A stretch of 64,000 nt of DNA from Rapana venosa (GCA_028751875.1 CM054140.1:49360671-49424670), one strand, 5' to 3'. Shown: positions 32,410 through 41,985, counted from the first letter of the stretch. The notes: generated from the letters alone by a model not told the origin. Made by a program: numbers and translations.

Positions 32410-32640
32410 GTCTCTCTCTGTCTCTCTCCGGCTCTCTCTATCTCTCTCGGCTCTCTCTATCTCTCTCTAGCTTAGAAAGACTTTTTGTGTGTGTTGGTAA
32501 AGTCCTCAGACCTTAGATTAGGGCCCTCTCTGTCTCTCTCTGTGTCTCTCTCTGTCTCTCTCCCGCTCTCTCCAGCTCTCCCCTCTCTCTCTCTCCCGCT
32601 CTCTCTCCCCCCTCTCTCTCTCCCTCTCTCTCCCTCTCCT
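32070..32640 (+). repeat. CT-rich tandem array of about 195 bp with a repeated anchor
   Basis: The anchor 'gttggtaaagtcctcagac' plus 'ttagattagg' preceded by 'ttagaaagac' occurs at about 32076, 32273 and 32469. Each copy is followed by 100 bp or more of CT/CTGT microsatellite. A longer relative of the first anchor lies in unique sequence at 32040-32130. Confidence 0.9.
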
Positions 32641-32716
32641 AGGGACTCCATGTAAAATTTTTAAAAAAGCACATGAGATTTCATTATCCTCAAAATAAAA
32701 GAATAAAATAAAATTT
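32641..32716 (+). mobile_element. SINE family C tail fragment
   Basis: 'gggactccatgtaaaatttt', 'aaaaagcacatgag', 'ttcattatcctcaaaataaa' and an (AATAAA)n end. Only the last 75 bp of the element remain, joined directly to CT-rich DNA. Confidence 0.8.
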
Positions 32717-32817
32717 TAAAATACATAAGTCTCTCTCTCTTATCATTTTATTTTTTTTTAATCTTTCTCTAGCCCTCACGCGTAGTTATCCCTTTCGTCA
32801 ATACTATAAAATGATTA

Positions 32818-33108
32818 AAAGTAAAGGTAAAGGAGTCCCATAACCTATATGGTCGTAGGGGAGCGAGGCGTCAGAGACCTCACTTCTCTAGGGCCAGCAT
32901 ATTGAGGGCGGCGCCCATCTCCTCTCCCTCGCTGCTTTACCTTCCCTGACCCTAAAGAGGGCAGGTACCCATTTACAGCTGGGTGAACTGGGGGAACTGT
33001 ACTGAAGCCAAGGCTCGCAAACGGTCACCCATCCAACTGGTAACCACGCTCGACGCTGCTTAACATGGCTGGGGGAAAGCGAGTGCTCTGACCAATGAGC
33101 TATCCCGT
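32818..33108 (-). mobile_element. SINE family B, full-length
   Basis: Minus-strand order intact: 'gatagctcattggtcagagc' (A box), 'catgttaagcagcgtcgagc', 'gttaccagttggatgggtga' and 'ccg' (5S-like), 'cacccagctgtaaatgggta' core, and tail of 'tttacctttactttt'. Close to the copy at 36188-36482. Confidence 0.92.
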
Positions 33109-33404
33109 ATCTACAACATAAAGATGTAAACGTTTGGTTCGTTTATTAAGACAAAGAACACTCCTATATCTTCTTTCAAATCATCAACGTTATTAAGAAT
33201 TTCAGGGTTTTTAAAAAATAATTTTTTAAAAAATATATTTACATATTTCTGGTTTCGTCATAGTCTAAACCTATCTAATAAACATGAATTATATGACAAC
33301 CCTTATTTTTTTATGCCTGAAAACTGTCCATCTTTACAGCCAGTTTCTTTCTTGGTATTCTTAAGTAAATTTTGGAAAAAAACCTTTTTTGGGGGATCGT
33401 TTTT
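33109..33404. other. No gene seen; AT-rich
   Basis: A/T-rich unique-looking sequence. Confidence 0.5.
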
Positions 33405-33525
33405 CTTCAAAATTCACCAACTCTCAGATTTTTGCGTATGCGACGGTTTTGTCCCCCTTCCCTCCCCCCCCCCCCCCCCTCCCCTCCGCCACCTTAGGTA
33501 GCCACATTCCGACTTTTGACTTGAC
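33405..33525 (-). mobile_element. SINE-like family F fragment
   Basis: 'tcagatttttgcgtatgcga' and 'aggtagccacattccgact' correspond to 23948-24003 in copy 1. A C-run separates the two halves here. Only the distal part is retained. Confidence 0.5.
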
Positions 33526-34440
33526 TTTGGCTCTATACCACTGCAGGCACAGGCACAGGCACAAAGACGCCACAAAGACCACAAAAGGCAGAAAGGCAGC
33601 CGCCAGAGTCCAGCCGAAATACTGGCGGAGCCAGCCCAACAGAGACCTTCCTAATCCCCCAGATTTTGGTCACAGGTATCACTTTCTCTCTTTCTCTCCA
33701 GTAGCCCAGCCCAGGCTGGCCTTTTTCTGTCCCTCTGTAAGGGAAGGAGGGAGGGAGGGAGGGATCTCCCTCCTTGTGTGTTTGCTCATTAACAGATGGC
33801 GAACAAAGCAAAGACAGGGCTCTCTCTCTTCACACACTGGCCAGACACAGAGGCCCGGATAAACGATCCCCCCACACCTAACTGGACAAAAAGACCGCCA
33901 CCATGACTATCCTATCACACACAACCAAACTCTCTAACGGTCAACTTAGTTCCACCCAGCCTCACCCCTTTCACAACCCCCCCCCCCCCCCCCCCACCCA
34001 GACGCTGTCGCAGCTGTGACGTCGGGAGGGCGCCCCCCCCCCCCCCCCCCTCCCCCATTGCGGCGGCAGACCACTCTCACCTCCGTTACAATAGCAAAGA
34101 GTGACCTCCCTTTCTTTACACTTACAAAAAAGTGTGGCCTCCCTTTTCTTCTTATACCCACAAAAGCGTGGGCCTGTTGTGAAAGTGCGACGTGACCATT
34201 GTTGTGTGGACTGAGTTACTCAAGCGTCAAGGAAGGGTGGGGAGGGAGGGAGGATGTATGGGAGGGGGGGGGATAAGAGGGAGGGTAAGAATAGCCCTGC
34301 CTTATACCTAGCTTCCGTTTGTTAGGGTGACTCTGAGAGTCCACAGCTAATCAGATTGTCTGTGACAGCAAAGTCTACAGTCTACAGGCCGGGCCCCAGG
34401 GAAGTGTTTGAGGTCTGGGAACTGACCTCTGAGCGTTACG
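33526..34440. other. No gene recognised; C-rich tracts
   Basis: Relatively complex sequence with C-runs at 33978-33996 and 34033-34050 and GGGA repeats at 33744-33762. A frame at 33389-33862 is open for 157 codons but starts within the family F fragment and has no recognised domain. 'ggcacaggcacaggcac' is a small 6-bp tandem. Confidence 0.45.
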
Positions 34441-35062
34441 TTAAGTAACAGGCCTTGGGGACAGTGGGGGTCTGTCCACGACTTGACCATTATATCTTCC
34501 GGCCTGTGGATTTAACGGTGTAACTGGAAACCGTGAGCAAACGGGAGGGTTTTGATTACTGTGTAGATTTTGTGTCGGTGAGAGACTCTTCAATGTTTCC
34601 GATGACTTGTAGGGAACAGGGGGAGAAAAAGGAAAGACTTGGCTTTCAGCTTGACAGGAGTTAAGTTTCCTTTGTGGGGAGACCATGGCGCCATGGTTTG
34701 GGGTGGGGTTTTTTTTGGTTTTTTTACAAAATTCAGATGTAGTTTTGCAACACACAGTCAGGCTACATATAGATAGATACACGCATTTTTGTGGGTGCGC
34801 ACACAGAGACGCATGTGTGTATACGCGCGCGAGCCCACACACACACATGCATTGACACACGCAAGTGCGTACGCACACACACGCATGCACGTGCACACAC
34901 ACGCATGCACGTGCACACACACACACACACACACAAATGAACCCTTCTAATCACTTGCACACATATATACACAGCTGGAGAGAGCGAGAGAAGGAGAGAC
35001 AGAGACAGACAGGGAGACAGACAGACAGACAGACAGATGGAGGGGACAGTGGTCAAGGTTAT
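34441..35062. other. No gene seen; CA/CG and GACA microsatellites
   Basis: Unique-looking to 34790, then CA/CG-rich alternating DNA to 34935 (with repeated 'acgcatgcacgtgcacacac') and GA/(GACA)n at 34975-35036. Confidence 0.55.
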
Positions 35063-35089
35063 AAGCTTGTTGCTCTGTATGTATTAGGC

Positions 35090-35925
35090 TGTCAAATGCT
35101 CTGTTTTCTAAATGAATTTACAGGAGAGCTAAGTCTGAAGTTTTTGATAAAATATTGATTTACCGCTCCACAAGACATAGGGGTGCAAATACGAATGAAG
35201 ACAGCCACATGCAAAACAAAACAAAACCCCATCCAATCCCATCCAGCCATGTTGTATATAACCCCATCAACCTCAAAGGCCAAAAAAGGCTACTACACCA
35301 ACAGTAATCAAAACTTTAGATAAACTGTGCAAAATATACAGATAAAAAAAGATTAAAACCAACTTTTCTGTCGTTCCTTGTATCAATGCCCCAGCCATCT
35401 ATAAGGTTTATACCAGGATGGCCACTGCATAGGGGAAGAACCATATAAATGACACATACAAAAGGGATACCATCATACCTGAGACCCTCAAAATTCCGTG
35501 CTTGTAGTAGAAAACCAAAGAAAAAAAAATCTGAGTAAGAATGGCCTGTGTGCATTCTTGTGAGCACTGTTTCCTCGCTTGTTTTTCTCACAAAAAAGGA
35601 GAACCTTTCTCAGGTTAGGGCAATTTTGGAAGACATTGTTATCAGTTGAATAGTGTTCTGTTCCTCTTGTCAAGAGTACCTGCACATACTACTTGCTTTC
35701 GGATACACAGTGGAGATCCATGACAGGCTGGCGAGTCTGTCAATGGCTTCATTGTCTTGAATGCCCAAGACATTGTCTTGAATGCCTAAGTGCCCAAGTG
35801 CCCCAGAATCTAGATAAGGAGAACGATGCTGTACCCATCTCAATTCAAGATGTGTACAGACCATGAGACTCCAAGAATTTGGGATTGTTGATGTTCCTAC
35901 TGCCAATGGTTTTCAGAGCAGAAAG
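35090..35925 (-). pseudogene. LINE fragment: RNase H and C-terminal region, decayed
   Basis: Minus-strand translation from 35906 downward gives 'LELRWVQHRSPYLDSG', 'ALGHLGIQDN' and 'GIQDNEAIDRLAS', which fit the RNase H signature (hydrophobic-x-W-V-x-x-H ... G-x-x-G-N-E-x-A-D-x-L-A) with substitutions. Further along, 35316-35591 gives 'EETVLTRMHTGHSYSDFF', typical of the segment after RNase H in LINE ORF2 proteins. Frames change twice, and 'LGIQDN' is duplicated by an 18- to 20-bp tandem. It is a dead element, related to but not the same copy type as 19435-20130. Confidence 0.65.
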
Positions 35926-36187
35926 TGAACAGGTGCAGACTAGGACACTTTTCTCTTGAGATTGCTGCGCCAGTTTTAGAGCCTAAGCAGGAGCACGTAG
36001 TTGAGCAGCATAAACCAAGTTTTTCAAAGGTAGATGTTTGGAAAGTCAGGATTCTGAGATGGTAGGAAAAAGGCCACTTCCTTTTTCAACTTGGATTCAT
36101 GGTGATCACTTTCGTGCTAAATGGAAAAGAGTGATATAAAAATTAATAGGATACTGCGACTGTCTGAGACCCTCAAAACAAGCATAA
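35926..36187. other. No clear feature; may continue the LINE remnant
   Basis: Unique-looking sequence. No motif strong enough to call. Confidence 0.35.
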
Positions 36188-36482
36188 AAGGTAAAGGTAA
36201 AGGAGTCCAAAAACCTATAAGGTCGTAGGGGAGCGAGGCGTCAGAGACCTCACTTCTCTAGGGCCAGCATATTGAGGGCGGCGCCCATCTCCTCTCCCTC
36301 GCTGCTTTACCTTCCCTGACCCTAAAGAGGGCAGGTACCCATTTACAGCTGGGTGAACTGGGGGAACTGTACTGAAGCCAAGGCGCGCAAACGGTCACCC
36401 ATCCAACTGGTAACCACGCTCGACGCTGCTTAACTTGGCTGGGGGAAAGCGAGTGCTCCGACCACTGAGCTATGCCGTCCCC
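36188..36482 (-). mobile_element. SINE family B, full-length
   Basis: Minus strand: 'gcatagctcagtggtcggag', 'agttaagcagcgtcgagcgt', 'ggttaccagttggatgggtg', 'accgtttgcgcgccttggct', 'acccagctgtaaatgggtac' and 'ggcgccgccctcaatatgct', then a tail of repeated 'cctttac'. The 5S-like part is especially clear in this copy. Confidence 0.93.
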
Positions 36483-37125
36483 CAAAAAAGTATTCAGTAA
36501 GAAAACAACCAACGAAACTATGACATGTTAACTCATATAAAAAGGACAGCATCTGATTCTCTTAGGAATTTTAAAGTACTGTCCAGTGGAGCATTGCAAA
36601 ACAGGAATTTTTTTAGGGAATCTGCAGTTACAGTTTATGTCTAATGTCTTGGCATCTTAAAATATTCAGAAGTTCCAAAAAAGACCTTATAGACCACCAA
36701 ACTGCTAGCGTTCTTCCTGCGAGCAGATTTAACAAACAACCTGGGTTTTCCGTATTCACAGAAAATTCTCAGGGAACTTAGGGAAGTCGAAGATAATACC
36801 TGAGGCTACATCTGACTTTTAAGAGGTCAGCAAATATCTAATGGTGGGATGGTATCAGGATATTCTTCAACCTTTACCCAGGAATGGGGATTAAGAACCA
36901 GGACTGTAATATTCTGAATACTTTCGTGTAGTAGCAGGTATTGGATAGTTTCAGACAGCAGTTTTCTTAGGGAGGTTCTCTAGCGTTCACATAGAGACTT
37001 AGCACGGGTTTAGTTCAGAACACTCAGACACATTTAGAATCCTGGTCATGGTCGAGTGACTTCAGGTACCACGGCCTTGTGAGCCGTGCACCTGACAACC
37101 ACAGTCAAACCTAGCATGCAGATAG
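36483..37125. other. No gene seen
   Basis: About 640 bp between two minus-oriented B elements. Unique-looking, no recognisable motif. Confidence 0.45.
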
Positions 37126-37416
37126 TAAAAGTAAAGGTGTCCCATAACCTGTGTGGTCATAGGGGAGCGAGGCATCAGAGACGTCAACTTTTCAAGGGGG
37201 CAGCATATTGAGGGCGGTGCCCATATCGTCTCCCTCGCTGCTTTACCTTCCCTGACCCTAGAGAGGGCAGGTACTCGTTTACAGCTGGGTGAACTCGGGG
37301 ACTAAGCTGAAGCCAACGCGCAAACGGTCACCCATCCAAGTGGTAACCACACTCGATGCTGCTTTACCTTGGCTTGGGGAAAGAGAGTGCTCTGACCACT
37401 GACCTATTCCTTCCCC
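37126..37416 (-). mobile_element. SINE family B, full-length, possible short target-site duplication
   Basis: All family B landmarks are present with moderate divergence ('gtactcgtttacagctgggt', 'ccatccaagtggtaaccaca'). Flanks 'catgcagat' (37117-37125) and 'catgcaaat' (37418-37426) could be a 9-bp target-site duplication with one mismatch. Confidence 0.88.
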
Positions 37417-37576
37417 ATGCAAATGAGCCCTGTATAAATGCTGTAGAGTCAAACCAATAAAATAAAATAAAAACACCTGCCTCAACCAATAACACCATCG
37501 ATGACACAATAGTTTACTGACACATAATTCTGCAGGGTAACATTGTTATCACCCAAGAAGCTTTCATCTTAGTCTT
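37417..37576. other. No gene seen
   Basis: Short AT-rich spacer. Confidence 0.4.
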
Positions 37577-37795
37577 GGGGAACGTGATAGCTGAGGGGTT
37601 AAGACCATTCAAGTTCAATCCTATGAGTCCATAAAGTCGTGGGTTTGAATCTCAGCAGCATCTTGTGAATCAAGGGAGAGGATTTTTTTTTATTATCTCC
37701 CAAGTAAACTTCAAGCGCAGACCTGCCAGTGCCTTAATTTCCTTCGGGTAAAATACACAGTGCAGAAGATCTTAGTTTCTCCTTCACCTCTTTTC
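37577..37795 (+). mobile_element. SINE-like family F, copy in plus orientation with tRNA-like head
   Basis: Head: 'gtgatagctgaggggttaag' (A box) and 'tcgtgggtttgaatctcagc' (B box), separated by about 40 nt. Then 'gcgcagacctgccagtgcct' and 'taatttccttcggg', the complement of the 'aaattaaggcactggcaggt' motif at 24160. This copy establishes that family F is tRNA-derived. Confidence 0.7.
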
Positions 37796-37964
37796 CCTGT
37801 GTTAACTTCTGGTCAGAATCTTCACAGATGGCTCAGTGCCTGTCATTGGAGGACAGTTGATGTTGGCAACAGTAGCCACTTCAGGGTAAGCACCTTGGTT
37901 GGTCTGGTTCTGGAACTTCGGATTGCTATTGTCAGGAGGTGAGAAGGGGGCGTGAATGGTGTGT
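37796..37964. other. No gene seen
   Basis: Short unique-looking segment. Confidence 0.4.
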
Positions 37965-38275
37965 ATGGTGTTTCACGTAGAGGTCACCGAAACACCACCA
38001 AACACAGTAATGTCAGAAGAGAACCCATCTGAGTAACACCATCAGAAGACACCAAAAACACCATACGTCAGAACGAACACCAGACTGACAAACACCAACG
38101 TCAAACGAGGAACCACAAACACCAACGTTGAGAGAACCACCAACACCAGTAATGATCACAAAGACACCAGACTGACCAAACACCATTCAGAAGGACCAAA
38201 CACCAGTCAAGAGAAACCACAAAACCACATGTCAGAAGAACCAGACAGCTAACACCATTACACACCAAAAGGTAC
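37965..38275 (+). repeat. Degenerate minisatellite of about 25-33 bp (accaaacacc / gtcagaagaacc)
   Basis: About ten irregular units combining 'accacaaacaccaacgtc' and 'atgtcagaagaacca' variants. The frequent one-base length changes make the period irregular. Flanked by unique-looking DNA. Confidence 0.8.
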
Positions 38276-38760
38276 CTGAGCATGCAGTGTTCTGGAAGGC
38301 ATCATAGCGAACCTTATGAGATGAACACCTATCGAACCAATGGCCCTGCCAAAGTAGTATCCTCAAACAAAACTACCTGGATTCTGAGACGTGGTGTCAC
38401 GGGAAAAATAAGAGTGGCAACTTCGATTTAGCAAAACCAGCAACTAGACAAAAGTCCCCATAAAAACAAAATCAACCAGGAAAAGAAAGGAATGAAGGAT
38501 GGTGGGGGTTGTAGGACAGTGAGTCAGGCAGATTCGAAAGAAATCCGCTCAAAGCCCGTTTAATTACTCTTTCCACAAGGAGGGAGGTCCAGTGATCCTA
38601 AGGCAAACTCCCAGCTTCCATAGAGAGCCTCCCGAGAATAAGCACTTGAATTGCTCGATGTATGATTTATCTGCAGGCGGGTAGAGCGGAAGACCTTCAC
38701 GGGAAAACTAGTGATGAATAGAAGAGGAAACAAATGACGTTTGAATTTAAACCACTGGGT
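38276..38760. other. No gene seen
   Basis: Unique-looking sequence without a recognisable motif. Confidence 0.45.
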
Positions 38761-39035
38761 AAGTCGGAAATGCTAACCTAAGACGAAAGAGAAACTCTTG
38801 GTAAGATATAACGCTCTCAATCCCTTTTCTTCTTTTTCTTCTTTCTGCAGCCAGATGCGGGTTCCCATGGAAAATGGCATATTTAGAAGGAAACTGCTAA
38901 CGTTTGGGGTGTGAACACGGGACAGTGTAGGAATCTAGCCTAGTACAGAAAGGAATGAATACTCTTGGTAAGTATTAAAGCCTTCTCATCCTCCTTCTCT
39001 TTCTTCTTCTTCTTCTTCCTTGTTCCTCAGCTACA
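38761..39035 (+). repeat. 167-bp tandem duplication, each copy with intron-like ends
   Basis: Two copies of 'ctcttggtaag' (38796 and 38963), each followed by a pyrimidine-rich tract and a CAG: 38801-38850 (50 nt, ends 'tctgcag') and 38968-39030 (63 nt, ends 'cctcag'). Each looks like donor GTAAG, polypyrimidine tract and acceptor, but 50-63 nt is short for an animal intron. There is no coding frame across the pair, so it may just be a duplicated CT-rich sequence. Confidence 0.5.
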
Positions 39036-39450
39036 GCTCCGGTGTTCACCAATGGTGAGATGAGATTTTGCGTATGCGACCCTTGCCCTAACTTTGGGGG
39101 TGATGTCTAAACACGACACCAGTGTACATGCACTCTTCTTTTTTCCCCCGCTAAGAATTTGTCCTCTAGTCCTACCTGCAGGCACTAGCCTGCTTTCCCC
39201 AAAAAGACGTTGCATATTCTTTTTTAACACGCGTGCATTATGTTCTGCGTGCGTTCGTACACGGGACGTGTGTTTACACCAAAAGAATTGAGGCACTAGC
39301 AGGTCTGCACTGGGAGATGGTAAAATAAAATAAAAAAACATCCACGCTTAATTCACCAGACGCTGCTGCAGAGACTCGAACCCTCGACCCCATTGACCCA
39401 CAGAATTGAAATCTGTCTTTAACCACTCGAGCTGGACTATCCATAGCGTG
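39036..39450 (-). mobile_element. SINE-like family F, near full-length
   Basis: Plus-strand order: 'accaatggtgagatgagatt', 'tgcgtatgcgacc', a D/C-like 'cgttcgtacacgggacgtgt', 'ttgaggcactagcaggtctg', 'agactcgaaccctcgacccc' (complement of the B box) and 'ttaaccactcgagctggact' (complement of the A box). The head lies at the right end, giving minus orientation. Confidence 0.72.
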
Positions 39451-39504
39451 GGTCTAATATCATATCAGGCTGATAGTTGCCAGACTTTGGTATGACGTCT
39501 CCCA

Positions 39505-39656
39505 TGTTTAACATGAGGCCATTGTGTGCCGTTGGGAACGGATGACAAAATTTACAAAACTGCACACACGAGGACTGGATGTAAATAAACACAACAACAA
39601 CAGATGAGTGCTTATTCCATTACCCTCGAAATAATAATAATAATAATAATAATAAC
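39505..39656 (+). mobile_element. SINE family C, 5'-truncated with (AAT)n tail
   Basis: 'gaggccattgtgtgccgttg', 'gatgacaaaatttacaaaac', 'gaggactggatgtaaa', an insertion 'taaacacaacaacaacag', then 'tgagtgcttattccattacc' and an (AAT)n/(AAG)n tail. The tail shows how a SINE end can seed a trinucleotide microsatellite. Confidence 0.82.
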
Positions 39657-39875
39657 AAGAAGAAGAAGAAGAAGAAGAATCAAGAAAAACTGGTGCCATC
39701 TTGGCTGTGTTCTGTTGAGTGAGGGAAGTCCAGTCCAGCATTGTACATGGAATGTTCACCTTCTTCAGCTTGCCTTTGATTTTGTCATCCCGTTTCCACA
39801 CTGGCACACAATGACTACACCTTAGTACTTTTGGCTTCTTCAGGATGGGGAGATGTGCGGGTTTCCGCTTGATTT
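39657..39875. other. No gene seen
   Basis: Unique-looking between repeat tracts. Confidence 0.4.
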
Positions 39876-39900
39876 AGATGATGATTTAGATGATGATTTA

Positions 39901-39940
<40 letters not shown>

Positions 39941-40014
39941 GTGATGGTGATACCACCACCACCAACAACAACAGCAACAACAACAACAACACTAGTAGTA
40001 GTAGTAGTAGTAGC

Positions 40015-40076
<62 letters not shown>

Positions 40077-40134
40077 GGATAATAATAATGATGATGACGA
40101 TGATGATGATGATGACGATGATATTGCGTAGTAT
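39876..40134 (+). repeat. (GAT)n / (AAC)n / (AGT)n trinucleotide block
   Basis: GAT with GATTTA variants 39876-39950, ACC/AAC 39950-39990, AGT 39990-40076 and GAT/GAC 40090-40128. The Asp-, Asn-, Ser- and Val-rich frames are artefacts. Confidence 0.95.
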
Positions 40135-40215
40135 TTATATAAGCCTAGCCCTGAATTTTGCAAGGCAACAAATCAAAGCGCTTATGTTGAAATCATTTAC
40201 ATGCATGCAGCCATC
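40128..40215 (-). mobile_element. Family I short element, copy 3
   Basis: After a GAT tract: 'tagtatttatataagcctag', 'ccctgaattttgcaaggcaa' and 'caaatcaaagcgctta'. Similar order to the copy at 40921-41010, with substitutions around 'atatagcgct'. Confidence 0.5.
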
Positions 40216-40246
40216 CACAAAATAATGAGATTCACAGATATCAAAC

Positions 40247-40306
<60 letters not shown>
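40247..40306 (+). repeat. (CA)n microsatellite
   Basis: About 58 bp of perfect CA repeat. Confidence 0.97.
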
Positions 40307-40385
40307 TTCAACTGGGATGCCCTCAAAACAACAGACACCCATCTTTAGCCTTCATGAATGTTTGCTTCAAGCAAGAATTGGGAGG

Positions 40386-40775
40386 ATGGGTAGCTTAGAG
40401 ATTACGCTCCTGTCTAAAAAGCACAAAGTCGTGGGTTTGTTCTCCGCTTTGAAAACCAGCCTTTCCGACCATCCTTCAGACCTTGAGTGATGATGGTGTT
40501 GGTGCTAGCCTTTCCTATGAAACCATAAAACCGAGGTCCCGTGTGTAATATGCATTTAGTGCATGTAAAAGAACCCATGACAACAAGGAAACTGTTCTTG
40601 CTAAAACTGTGTATATAAAGCAACAGGGAAATCATGATATACACACGGGGACTGGATGTAAAAAAGCACATAAGTGCTTATTCCACGGCGCATTCTCCAT
40701 TGTCTCCCGAGACAAACGGATGCCAACAACAAAGTGCTTATTCCATTATCCTCGATATAAAAGACTAAAATAAAA
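40386..40775 (+). mobile_element. Chimeric SINE: family D head and body joined to a family C tail
   Basis: Head 'gtagcttagagattacgctc' and 'gtcgtgggtttgttctcc', core 'gaaaccataaaaccgaggtc', 'ccgtgtg' and D-specific 'gcatgtaaaagaacccatga', up to about 40635. It then switches to the C-specific tail 'tatacacacggggactggat', 'gtaaaaaagcac', 'cattatcctcgatataaaag'. Within the C tail, 'agtgcttattcca' occurs twice around a 44-bp insertion (40687-40730). No copy of this exact junction is seen elsewhere in the window. Confidence 0.7.
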
Positions 40776-40920
40776 TAAAATAAAAAATAAATGACAGAGG
40801 GCTAGTAGTTTGCAGTAAAACAGGATACAATATATTGCAACACACTGCAATACAACACAATAGTTTAAAGTGATAACAATTCCTGTCTGGATTATCTCTG
40901 TATGAACTGAATGTAAATAG
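40776..40920. other. No gene seen
   Basis: Short AT-rich spacer with 'acaatatattgcaacacact' pentamer-like repeats. Confidence 0.4.
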
Positions 40921-40959
<39 letters not shown>

Positions 40960-41012
40960 GGAACTTATATAGCGCTATATCTTGCAAAGACAAATCAAAT
41001 GTAAACACACAA
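40921..41012 (-). mobile_element. Family I short element, copy 4
   Basis: (AAT)n 40922-40957 then 'aatggaacttatatagcgct', 'atatcttgcaaagacaaatc' and 'aaa'. The best-preserved copy of the four. Confidence 0.6.
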
Positions 41013-41034
41013 ACTGTTTTAATCATACACAAGA

Positions 41035-41262
41035 AAGAAGCATCTTCATTTTTTTAAATCATCATTCGAAAATTCACAACAGAAACGCACAAGATTTAAG
41101 CAGTTAAGAAAAGAAACATCATCTATTCAAAAACACAATTCTAAAATTCACAACAGAAATGCGCAAGATTTAAACGGTTGAGGAAAGAAACATCATCATT
41201 AAAAAAAAATTCCAAAACAAAATTCTAAACTTTACAACAGAAATGCACAGAACAACCCTCAT
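41035..41262 (+). repeat. Three tandem units of about 80 bp
   Basis: 'attcacaacagaaacgcaca' with 'agatttaag' and 'aaagaaacatcatc' occurs at about 41071, 41147 and 41231 (spacing 75-84 bp), increasingly divergent. It directly follows a family I element and may be part of it. Confidence 0.75.
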
Positions 41263-41321
41263 CCTGTTCCCCTCTCTTATTCAATCACAATATTCGAATC
41301 CGAATCCGGAGCTGCGTTATT

Positions 41322-41337
41322 ATTATTATTATCATCA

Positions 41338-41369
<32 letters not shown>

Positions 41370-41370
41370 G
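41322..41370 (+). repeat. (ATT)n / (ATC)n tract
   Basis: Trinucleotide tract that forms the tail end of the minus-oriented family C SINE beginning at 41371. Confidence 0.9.
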
Positions 41371-41718
41371 TTTTACTTCCAGGATAATGGAATAAGCACT
41401 CATGTGATTTTTTTACATCCAGTTCCCGTGTGTATACAGTTTGGTATAATTTTGTTATCCGTTCCCACCGGCACACAATGGCTCACTCTTACGAAAAGCG
41501 GAACAGGTTTTAACCTGTGCGCAAGATGTTCTACGTGCGTTCGCACACGGGACCTCGGTTTATACTCTCATCCGAAGGACTTTTTTTACAGGGAGTGGAG
41601 TCGGCACTGATGTTAACTCCAGAGGGGAAAAAAATCCTCTTGAACGAGATTGGAACCCGAGTCAGCCGATCACGAGCGCAATGCGCATCACTCTAACCAC
41701 CAGGTTATCCCGTCCCCT
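41371..41718 (-). mobile_element. SINE family C, full-length
   Basis: Complement of the family: tail 'aggataatggaataagcact', 'cacatgggaac'-type body variants, core 'gtttatactctcatccgaag', 'gatgttaactccagagg' and head 'ctctaaccaccaggttatcc'. The B box is altered ('ttggaacccgag'). The tail is (ATT)n. Confidence 0.9.
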
Positions 41719-41985
41719 GCAGCATAGCAGACGACAGCAGCAAAACCTTTGCCGAGCCAGGGTAGCTGGCTGATCTAATTGAGGTGAAGGGCGGGGTGGA
41801 AGGGTAGGGTAGTGTAGAGTCGGGTAGGGTAGGGTAGGATAGGGTAGGGTAGGGTAGGCGGGGTGTTCTGTGGGGGCCTTGGGTACAACAGAACAGAACA
41901 GAGGAGAGAACATTAACACAGCCCTACCACACCGCCAACACAGGTGTGAAAGAAGCATGGCCGACAGGAAATGATCACAAGAGTC
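41719..41985. repeat. (GGGTA)n tract in otherwise unique DNA
   Basis: 'gggtagggtagggtagg' and variants at 41803-41863, about ten GGGTA-type units. It resembles but does not match the TTAGGG telomere repeat. The rest is unique-looking. Confidence 0.75.

Noticed and set aside
33389..33862. 157-codon plus frame as a possible gene
   Set aside because: It begins inside a SINE F fragment and a poly-C run, and no domain is recognisable; support is too weak.
41803..41863. Telomeric repeat
   Set aside because: The unit is GGGTA (5 bp, irregular) and not TTAGGG; the tract is short and internal.
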